Source: Verrucomicrobiales bacterium (GTDB lineage Bacteria; Verrucomicrobiota; Verrucomicrobiia; Verrucomicrobiales; DEV007). Taken from it: a stretch of DNA of 12,459 nucleotides. The stretch spans positions 1 through 12,459 of the forward strand of contig JALRFZ010000641.1 in assembly GCA_023253615.1 (NCBI GenBank). The letters run 5' to 3'. How positions within the stretch are numbered: position 1 is the stretch's first letter; the number at the start of each line of letters is the position of its first letter. This document shows positions 6,747 to 12,459 of the stretch, piece after piece. The position numbers and the translations under genes are program-made. Below the pieces are notes generated by a model. That model did no database searches. It was not told the DNA's origin and worked only from the letters and a program-made list of their open reading frames with translations.

Positions 6747-7771
6747 CAGCGCACGGGAGGTTCGGTGCAGAGCTGGACGAAGGCCTCCCGGACCTGCTCG
6801 GTCTGGACGGCATTCATGAGGAGGTAACGGTCGTTGCCATCGCCTTTCTCACGGAAATCCGTGCGCCCCTCGTCATCGACGTGGACGTGACCCTTGGGCG
6901 AAAGATCGAAGTAACCGCGGTCCGGATAAATCGCGTAGAGCGCCGCGGTGAGATCCCAGGTGGGACGGTCGTGCGGCTGCTGCGGCACGTAGGCGAGGTA
7001 GCTGTCCTTGATGAGGTGGTGCGGGACGTAGTTGTAGTCCTCGACGATGCTTTTCCACGGATAGGCGGCGGCGATACCGATCTCGAAGCCGCTCCAGATG
7101 ACCGGCGTGGGCCATTCCGCGGCGATGCGTTTGGCCGAGGGGATGTCGAGCTTCACGTTGTACTCGATGTGTTTCGTGTTGAATCCGATCGTCTGGAAGG
7201 CACCCGCCATGATGACGAGCTCCTTCACCTTGGCCTGGATCAGGGCCGGACCATCGAGAGGCGAGTGTTCATCGCCTTTCGTGTCGAGGAGCCGGGCGAA
7301 GTTCGTGAAAAAGCCCACCTGCACCAGCATCACCGATCCATCGGGCTGTGCCGCGAGGGTCTTCCGGATCAGGGAGACGGCCTCGGGGGCCTGCGTGCCA
7401 TCGAGATCATGAGGGAAGAGTGCCTTGCCATCGGGGCCCTTGCGATCGACCTGGCCGTTGAATTTCCCCTCTTCCTTCGCCGCCCCTTCGCGCACCGCGC
7501 CGAGGGGGATGTCGGGGAAGCCGTACCAGGTGTTGAGCGCGTCGATGTAGGCGACCGACTTGGGATGATCCTTCGTCGAGGTCACCGCGAGGAGTTCGAC
7601 CGCGCCGCGTCGCGCGAGTTGGTGGATCATCGCGAGCGCCATGGCGTCATCGATGTCGTTGCCCATGTCCGTGTCGAAGATCATCTTCACGGGCTCCTTG
7701 CCCGCGGCGGTGCCGGTGAAGGCCAAGGCGATGGTGGACAGGGCGAGGAGGCTGGAAAGGATCCGGTGCAT
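6746..7771 (-). CDS. Secreted nucleoside hydrolase (IUNH family), first copy
   Basis: The product is 341 residues from the ATG at 7771. This start is chosen over an upstream one at 7825 because it places a signal peptide at the terminus (MHRILSSLLALSTIALAF, cleavage near TAAG). The IUNH motif is DTDMGNDIDDAMAL (33-46). VGFFTNFARLL (152-162), VIMAGAF (186-192), EYNVKLDIPSAKRI (203-216) and DRPTWDLTAALYAIYP (268-283) follow in order. It is clearly paralogous to the next gene: both share NxKLD, EWPTPV and HDRP. Around the late catalytic region it has Trp272-Asp273 where the second copy has His254-Asp255 after an apparent insertion, so the two may differ in substrate. It starts 35 bp after the oxidoreductase stop and overlaps the second copy by one base. 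The leader is C-rich, with no Shine-Dalgarno. Confidence 0.93.
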   Translation of the reverse strand: MHRILSSLLALSTIALAFTGTAAGKEPVKMIFDTDMGNDIDDAMALAMIHQLARRGAVELLAVTSTKDHPKSVAYIDALNTWYGFPDIPLGAVREGAAKEEGKFNGQVDRKGPDGKALFPHDLDGTQAPEAVSLIRKTLAAQPDGSVMLVQVGFFTNFARLLDTKGDEHSPLDGPALIQAKVKELVIMAGAFQTIGFNTKHIEYNVKLDIPSAKRIAAEWPTPVIWSGFEIGIAAAYPWKSIVEDYNYVPHHLIKDSYLAYVPQQPHDRPTWDLTAALYAIYPDRGYFDLSPKGHVHVDDEGRTDFREKGDGNDRYLLMNAVQTEQVREAFVQLCTEPPVR

Positions 7772-7806
7772 GGAGGGTCTGGGGATTCGTGCTGGCGCCG
7801 GGAGCA

Positions 7807-9171
7807 TCACGCGTCGAGCGACCATCCGTCACGATACTCGCGCTTCAGGAACCGGTCGGCGTCGGGGGCGTTTGGGAACTTCATCGCCTTCGCATCCCAT
7901 TCCAGCTTTTTCCCGGCGCGGTAGGCGACGTTGCCGAGATGGTTCGCTTCGGTGAGCGGGCCGGAGTAGCCGAAGTGACATAGCGGCTTCGGTCCTTCGC
8001 CCTTGCAGGCGAGGAAGAACTCCTGCTGCTGGCCTGGCGAGGGGGCGATGTAGGGCTTCGGCGGGGTGAAGCCCTGGAACTTCTCCTCGGGCAAGAGCAC
8101 GAGCTTGCCGTAGTCCGCGAGGAGCATGCCGTTGTCACCGATGAAAAGACAGCCGTCGCCCCACTGGGGGATCTTGCCCTCGCGCCAGATCGCGGGTTTC
8201 TGGGTGCCCTGATACCAGGTGAGTTCCACCGGGGGCAGTTCGCCGCGTTTCCCGTAGGTGTATTTCACCGACATCGAGGCCGGGGCGATGTCGTGATGGG
8301 CGGGAGGACCGGCGACGGGTTCGATCGTGAGGGGCGCGTCGAGCTTCAAAGCCCACCAGGGGAGATCGTTGCGATGGCTGCCGAGATCGGACATCGTGCC
8401 GTTGCCGAAATCCCACCAGCGATACCAGCGCGGGCCGGGGAAATAAAACTCGTGGAAGTCACGATACGGGGCGGGACCGATCCAGAGATCCCAGTCGAGC
8501 CCATCGGGCACGGGCATGCCTTTGGTGGGTGTGTCAGGCGTGTAGAGGAGGTCCTTGTTTTTCTCCGCCTCTTCCTGCGTCTGCCAGCCCCAGGCGCGGC
8601 TCACCCAACAGTGAACCTCGCGCACCGGGCCGATCGCGCCGCTTTCAATCAACTCGACGACGCGCCGATAGTTCTCGCTCGCGTGGATCTGCGTGCCCAT
8701 CTGCGTCATCAACTCGGGCCGCGCCGCGGCCGTCTCGATGATCTTGCGCGCCTCGAAGACATCGCGCGTCAGGGGTTTTTCACTGTAGACGTGTTTGCCC
8801 GCGCGCAGGGCGGGGAGGATGGCAAAGGCGTGGGTGTGCTCCGTCGTCGAGACGAAGACGGCGTCGATGTCGTCGAGGCGCCCCGCGAAGAGCTCGCGGA
8901 AGTCGCGGTGGCTTCGCGCTTTCGGGGCCTGGCCGAGGGCGCCGCCGAGGTGGTTTTCGTTCACATCGACGAGGGCGATGATGTCTTCCTTCGCATCGAC
9001 GGTGGCCTTCACATGCGAGCCGCCGCGGCCACCCACGCCGATGAGGGCGACGCCGAGTTTCGAGTTCGGCGACTGGCAGCGGGTGATCGCGGGAAAGCCG
9101 AGCACGGAGGCTCCGGCGGCGAGTCCGGCGGATTTCAGGAAACGGCGGCGGTCGGGGGCGGTGGGGTTCAT
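7807..9171 (-). CDS. Tat-exported Gfo/Idh/MocA-family oxidoreductase
   Basis: The product is 454 residues. A twin-arginine signal, DRRRFLKSAGLAAGASVLGF (7-26), opens the protein, and the ATG at 9171 is chosen because it places this signal at the N terminus. The Rossmann NAD(P)-binding loop GVGGRGG is at 45-51, EKP of the catalytic core at 131-133, and SDLGSH at 261-266 in the substrate region. Family members oxidise or reduce sugars and cyclitols with a nucleotide that is bound tightly or taken from the cytoplasm. Tat export of a pre-folded, cofactor-loaded enzyme is common in the many paralogues of Verrucomicrobiota and Planctomycetota. The C-terminal half is Trp- and Pro-rich, as in those long secreted members. 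The hydrolase genes follow at once, so the enzyme could act on a sugar or nucleoside-derived product, but the substrate is not shown by the sequence. Confidence 0.93.
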   Translation of the reverse strand: MNPTAPDRRRFLKSAGLAAGASVLGFPAITRCQSPNSKLGVALIGVGGRGGSHVKATVDAKEDIIALVDVNENHLGGALGQAPKARSHRDFRELFAGRLDDIDAVFVSTTEHTHAFAILPALRAGKHVYSEKPLTRDVFEARKIIETAAARPELMTQMGTQIHASENYRRVVELIESGAIGPVREVHCWVSRAWGWQTQEEAEKNKDLLYTPDTPTKGMPVPDGLDWDLWIGPAPYRDFHEFYFPGPRWYRWWDFGNGTMSDLGSHRNDLPWWALKLDAPLTIEPVAGPPAHHDIAPASMSVKYTYGKRGELPPVELTWYQGTQKPAIWREGKIPQWGDGCLFIGDNGMLLADYGKLVLLPEEKFQGFTPPKPYIAPSPGQQQEFFLACKGEGPKPLCHFGYSGPLTEANHLGNVAYRAGKKLEWDAKAMKFPNAPDADRFLKREYRDGWSLDA

Positions 9172-9185
9172 GGGAGGAAGGGTAG

Positions 9186-9202
9186 GGAGGCCGGCCGCCT
9201 CC
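9186..9202. other. GC-rich hairpin upstream of the oxidoreductase start
   Basis: ggaggc (9186-9191) and gcctcc (9197-9202) form a 6-bp stem around a 5-base loop. On the minus strand this lies 61-77 bp after the beta-helix gene's stop and 15 bases before the oxidoreductase ATG. It could weakly end the upstream message or structure the leader of the next gene. No T-run follows. Confidence 0.3.
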
Positions 9203-9262
9203 GGGAAGGGAAAAGACACGCCACCGGGGCACGGGATGACGGGAGGGGAGGCGGATGGTACC

Positions 9263-10600
9263 TCACGGATCCTCCGCCCCCGCTTTGCCGCGGAATTCCT
9301 TGAGATCGCGGATCTCGAATTTCACCTGCGGTGGCACGTTCCGGATCCGGTTCGTGCTGTTGGTCGAGAACACCGTCACTTCCACCGATGAGGCGATGGA
9401 GAATCCCGCCGCATCATCCCGGAAGGTGCATTGCTCGAAGACGCAGTTTTCCGTCGTGATGAGCACGCTGAGGGGCAGATCGCAGGAGCGGAAGCGGCAG
9501 TTTTTCATCAGGAGGACATCGGATTGTGCCAGACCTCCGGCGTCCGCCCGATACTCCAGATCGGGGAACTTCACGCCATCGAAGGTGGTGGATTCCACGA
9601 GGTAGCCGACATCCTGGGTGTTCCACTTCGGGAAGAAACTTCCCTGGATGAGGCAGTTTTCGAAGCGCCAGGTCGTGGCCTGATGTTTCCCGCCCCAACC
9701 GTCCGCTTTGGCGAGGCGGGTGTTCTCGAAGGCGCAGTTGATGAAGTGCCAGTCGCCGTTGAGCCCGGCCGTGACGTAGGCCGAGTCGAAAACGACGCCA
9801 AAGGCGTTGCCCTTCCCCAGTGCCAGGAAAATCTCGCCGCCTTCCGCGCAGGAGATCTTCGTGCCCTCCACCAGGTAGATGTCGTTGAAACGGGGTGCGG
9901 GTTGGCGGGAGCCGATGCTGATCTTGTTGCGGAGCCGGTGGGTTCCCGCAGGCAGGGTGATCGGGTCGTGGAAAATCCCCCCGTCGAAGACCGATTCATG
10001 AGCCGGAGCCGGAGCAGTCCAGGGAGACCGTTGCGTGCCGGAGGTTGGCGCGACGAGCGGGCCGGAAGGCGGTCGCGTCGAGCCTCCGTCGAGGATCGCC
10101 TTCGCTGCCTTGGCTTCCTCGATGTTTCCCGCCTTGGTCTGCTCGACGATGATTTGTTCGAGCCGGGTCCGGTACACTTCCTCGAGGTCGGCCACCGCTT
10201 TGGCGGTCTTCGCCTCGCTCGCCGCCAGATCGCGCTGCAGTTTTTCGCGCATCACGCGAAGGGCGTCGAGAGTGCCTCCGCCGGTTTCACCGGAGGTTTC
10301 GAAGAGCTCCCGTTCCTTCTGCAACTCCAGCACCGGTTCCAGCGAGCCCTTGGCGGCGTATTCGCGCTCCATCACCATCAACTGCGCCAGATAAGCATCG
10401 CTGATTTTCTTTTTCTCATCCTCGATGGGGGCGAGAGCCCGTTTTCTGGCTTCCTCATACTGCTGGGTGAGGATCGCGACGGGACCGCCATGCTGGCCGA
10501 AGAGAGAAGAACTGCCGGAAAACGCCAGCACGGCCACGAGCAACGAAAGCCCGACTTTCAGGGGGTGTTTCGCAGGGAATTTCGGTATCGGCTTTCTCAT
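9263..10600 (-). CDS. Secreted coiled-coil plus right-handed beta-helix-like protein
   Basis: The product is 445 residues. The ATG at 10600 is chosen over an open-frame start at 10750 because it puts a signal peptide first: basic residues to 15, a hydrophobic core at 16-28, and cleavage near 36. Residues 42-172 are helical and appear to hold two related coiled-coil units. Each has a Tyr-Leu or Tyr-Arg helix followed by an 'AKGSLEPVLELQKE' or 'AKAGNIEEAKAAKA' type segment (around 70-97 and 143-169). A Pro/Ser/Thr linker (174-200) leads to a C-terminal region with repeating polar strands: FINCAFENTRL (286-296), WRFENCLIQGSF (311-322), LLMKNCRFRSC (363-373) and CVFEQCTFRDD (386-396). The N/E-x-C-x-F steps are typical of a right-handed parallel beta-helix. 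No catalytic residues are evident, so a binding or structural role at the cell surface is as likely as a lyase. Coiled coils of this kind recur in secreted PVC-group proteins. Confidence 0.88.
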   Translation of the reverse strand: MRKPIPKFPAKHPLKVGLSLLVAVLAFSGSSSLFGQHGGPVAILTQQYEEARKRALAPIEDEKKKISDAYLAQLMVMEREYAAKGSLEPVLELQKERELFETSGETGGGTLDALRVMREKLQRDLAASEAKTAKAVADLEEVYRTRLEQIIVEQTKAGNIEEAKAAKAILDGGSTRPPSGPLVAPTSGTQRSPWTAPAPAHESVFDGGIFHDPITLPAGTHRLRNKISIGSRQPAPRFNDIYLVEGTKISCAEGGEIFLALGKGNAFGVVFDSAYVTAGLNGDWHFINCAFENTRLAKADGWGGKHQATTWRFENCLIQGSFFPKWNTQDVGYLVESTTFDGVKFPDLEYRADAGGLAQSDVLLMKNCRFRSCDLPLSVLITTENCVFEQCTFRDDAAGFSIASSVEVTVFSTNSTNRIRNVPPQVKFEIRDLKEFRGKAGAEDP

Positions 10601-10780
10601 TCCTGTTCGGGTGGTGTCGATCACTGGCCGGACCCGATGAGAGTGCACAATCTTCGCAAAAGGGTCAATGGATTTACCCTCTTTGCCAGGGAAGGTCCAC
10701 GGCGCGCCGCAGCCACCCGCGCCTCTCCACCGGAAATGGTGCGTGCGCAAGGGAATCGGTCGAGTTAGGTTTCATGCCGA
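10601..10780. promoter_or_regulatory. Divergent intergenic region
   Basis: These 180 bp separate two genes read outward, so both promoters should lie here. The middle part (10645-10690) is the most A/T-rich. On the minus strand TTGACC (10668-10663) could be a -35 element, but no convincing -10 follows at 17 bases. On the plus strand GTTAGG (10764-10769) sits 11 bases before the ATG at 10781, in the same position as a GTTAGG before the sulfatase. I see no long repeat or hairpin. Confidence 0.4.
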
Positions 10781-12145
10781 ATGAAGGGCTCACGTAGTTT
10801 CTCCCGTCGTCACTTCCTCGAGACCGCCGCCTTGGCCGGCGCCGCGCCCTTGTTCGGGCAGGAACGGGGAGATCGGCCCGCATCGGACGATGCCATCACC
10901 GTGCTGAATCCCCGAGCCCGTGTGCCGGTCAGCATCATCATCGACGACTCCACCTGCCTCGTGAACCTCAACAAGTTCGCGATCCCCCAGTTCGCCCGGG
11001 CGCGGCCCGGCAGCTACGAGCACTATCCCTGGCGGAATTGGCCCGACGAGATCCCCGATGACTTCGTGCGCAAGTTCGCCGACTGGGCCGGGGAAAACGG
11101 GGTGAAGGGCAAATACAGCGTCGTGCCGTTTCCCGCCTGCGTCGGCCGGCTCGATCGCGAGATCCCGGGCTGGACCCAGGCCGAGCTCCAGGCCAGCATC
11201 ACATTGGTGCGCGACCGGATCCTGCCGCAATGGGACATCCATCCGGAGATGGTCACCCACACCCGCATCATCGACACGAAGACCGGACATCCGCGTCCCG
11301 AATTCGGACCGGAGTTCATGGAGAACTGGAAGTGGTGCGGCGGCCGCTCCGTCGATGAGATCGCCGACTACATGGCCTACGGTCTGACCATCCTGAAAAA
11401 CATCGGCCTGCCCTGCGAGGGAGTGACCACCCCCGGCGGTTTCGGCAGCGACGCCCGTCCGCAATTGGCCCGGGCCACCTTCGAGGCCTGCCGGTCCGTC
11501 TTCGGTGCGGAAATTCCCCATTACTTCCGGGATCTCCATTCCAGCGGTGAAGAGAGCGTGGTCCCGCTCGTGCAGAATGCATCCGGTCTCGAGGGAGACG
11601 ATCCCCGCTGTGTCGTCCACATCATCGGCTGCACCGGCGACTGGACGGGAGGCTGGGACTGCACGCCGCCGCGTGGCGCCGACGCTTTCATTACCGAAGA
11701 CGGGCAGCGCGGGCGTCTCGTCGAGGTGATCGACCGTGGCGAGCCGGCGGTGATGGTCTGCCACTGGACCGGCATCTATTCGAACGGTCTCGAGATCGGA
11801 CTCGACGTCTTCCGCGAAGTGGTGAAGCGCCTTCACGCCCGTTACGATCATCTCCACTGGATGAAGCTCACCGAAATCTCGCGCTACTGGGCCGCGCGCG
11901 AGCTCACGACGCGTCGTTGGGATGCGCAAGCCCGGGTCGCGGAGCTGCGGGCGCCTTTCGCCTGCGGAGAGTTCACCCTGCGCCTTCCCGCGGCGGCCGC
12001 CGGCGTTCAAGCCAATGGAAAGCCGCTGGAGAAAACCGGCACCCGTCTGCAACTCCGTCCCGGGACGTGGGCTCCCGACGGTGAGGCGACATTGGCGTGT
12101 TTCGCCCTGGAGAAAGGATCGAACCGCCTCGAGATCGAGGGGTGA
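10781..12145 (+). CDS. Tat-exported protein of unknown function, deacetylase-like barrel
   Basis: The product is 454 residues with a twin-arginine signal: SFSRRHFLETAALAGAAPLF (6-25). The ATG at 10781 places this at the N terminus. The mature protein begins with VPVSIIIDDSTCLVNL (48-63), where the paired Asp55-Asp56 at the end of a strand is reminiscent of the metal-binding first motif of NodB/polysaccharide-deacetylase barrels. THTRIIDTKTGHPRPEF (159-175) supplies two His, and GVTTPGGFG (214-222) and MVCHWTGIYSNG (325-336) look like further active-site loops. No family signature is exact, so metal-dependent hydrolysis of a sugar derivative is a reasoned guess. The last 70 residues look like a small beta-domain added behind the barrel. 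Many conserved Trp and His suggest an enzyme rather than a structural protein. It is transcribed away from the beta-helix gene, with no evident partner in this window. Confidence 0.85.
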   Translation: MKGSRSFSRRHFLETAALAGAAPLFGQERGDRPASDDAITVLNPRARVPVSIIIDDSTCLVNLNKFAIPQFARARPGSYEHYPWRNWPDEIPDDFVRKFADWAGENGVKGKYSVVPFPACVGRLDREIPGWTQAELQASITLVRDRILPQWDIHPEMVTHTRIIDTKTGHPRPEFGPEFMENWKWCGGRSVDEIADYMAYGLTILKNIGLPCEGVTTPGGFGSDARPQLARATFEACRSVFGAEIPHYFRDLHSSGEESVVPLVQNASGLEGDDPRCVVHIIGCTGDWTGGWDCTPPRGADAFITEDGQRGRLVEVIDRGEPAVMVCHWTGIYSNGLEIGLDVFREVVKRLHARYDHLHWMKLTEISRYWAARELTTRRWDAQARVAELRAPFACGEFTLRLPAAAAGVQANGKPLEKTGTRLQLRPGTWAPDGEATLACFALEKGSNRLEIEG

Positions 12146-12222
12146 GCCATCCGCCGATTTCCCGGCGGTTCCGGTGGGGGCCGGGCGGCGATCCCGGGGG
12201 GGCGTTCGATGGCGCGGATGGC
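12146..12222. terminator. Nested inverted repeats after the deacetylase-like gene
   Basis: Immediately past the stop, ccgccg (12151-12156) and cggcgg (12163-12168) form a 6-bp stem with a 6-base loop. Around it, gccatccgc (12146-12154) has a perfect 9-nt inverted match gcggatggc (12214-12222). The two stems exclude each other in part. The position fits a transcription terminator for the upstream gene, but no U-tract follows. Confidence 0.4.
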
Positions 12223-12420
12223 TTGTGGGGGGGGAAGAGGATGAATGCCTTCGGCATAGGGGTCGGTGGCCCGATCCGCCCCGTCGAGTCAATTCTTTTA
12301 GGAAACGGAAGAGATTCCACGACGCCCACGGGCGGGAAGAAAGCCTCGTCCTCCCGTGGCTCGTCCACCTCTCATCGGGTTGTCGTATCCCGCCCGGAGG
12401 TGGCTGCAAAACATCGTTCA
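12223..12420. other. Noncoding stretch before the right edge
   Basis: I find no supported gene here: open frames across it mix G/C and A/T third positions and end without a family motif. It holds a short hairpin (atgcc-ttc-ggcat, 12244-12256) and the string ttttaggaaac (12296-12306), which resembles the TTAGG seen before two other genes but is not close to a start codon. Confidence 0.5.
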
Positions 12421-12429
12421 ATGGGCCTC

Positions 12430-12459
12430 ATGCCCCGCCCTGACATCGACACTCTCCCC
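12430..12459 (+). CDS. Possible first codons of a gene running off the right edge
   Basis: An ATG at 12430, preceded by GGCCTC as several other starts here are preceded by C/T runs, opens ten sense codons (MPRPDIDTLP) up to the window end. An in-frame ATG at 12421 would add MGL. Nothing can be said of its function. It may be chance. Confidence 0.3.
   Translation, partial: MPRPDIDTLP

Noticed and set aside
6881..7924. 347-residue open frame on the plus strand
   Set aside because: It is antisense to the first nucleoside hydrolase and the end of the oxidoreductase, both with clear family motifs. Its sequence is Arg/Gly/Val-rich low-information shadow.
9431..10768. 445-residue open frame on the plus strand
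   Set aside because: It is antisense to the coiled-coil/beta-helix gene and has no signal peptide or motif.
10790..12421. 543-residue open frame on the minus strand
   Set aside because: It is fully antisense to the Tat-signal protein, which has an export signal and enzyme-like motifs. Long antisense frames arise from high GC and few stop codons.

Overview
The window is GC-rich, densely coding DNA, probably from the chromosome of a Verrucomicrobiota bacterium or a close PVC-group relative. The evidence is the mix of families: a secreted S1 sulfatase, secreted nucleoside hydrolases, a Tat-exported Gfo/Idh/MocA oxidoreductase, and a beta-helix protein with an N-terminal coiled coil. Genes also lack clear Shine-Dalgarno sequences, and real frames use mostly G or C in the third codon position. 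The taxon is inferred; there is no rRNA or other marker gene here. I see no tRNA, CRISPR array, transposase or phage gene.

Left part, plus strand (1-2849). The last 27 codons of a gene of uncertain identity are followed by a secreted protein of an uncharacterised conserved family (160-1248) and an S1 arylsulfatase-type enzyme (1323-2849) with the formylglycine core CTPTR. Between the sulfatase and the convergent minus-strand gene lies a purine/pyrimidine-asymmetric array. It has a 19-nt tandem repeat, matching inverted copies and a perfect hairpin (2854-3000).

Middle part, minus strand (10600 down to 2999). There are seven consecutive genes. In transcription order they are a secreted coiled-coil/beta-helix protein, a Tat-exported Gfo/Idh/MocA oxidoreductase, two tandem nucleoside hydrolases (stop and start overlap as TGATG), and then, behind a probable promoter of its own, a compact three-gene unit. 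That unit is a small GAF-domain protein, a subtilisin-like protease without signal or propeptide (again a TGATG overlap), and an unusual L,D-transpeptidase. The L,D-transpeptidase has about 190 residues on the N-terminal side of an internal membrane segment, followed by an exported YkuD domain. The oxidoreductase and hydrolases look like a nucleoside or sugar salvage operon. The GAF/protease/transpeptidase unit is the best candidate for an undescribed system: a cytosolic sensor and protease coupled to a membrane-anchored cell-wall cross-linker.

Right part (10601-12459). A 180-bp divergent intergenic region leads to a plus-strand Tat-exported protein of about 454 residues that resembles the deacetylase-like barrel proteins. 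It is followed by GC-rich hairpins and noncoding sequence, and possibly the first codons of another gene at the edge.
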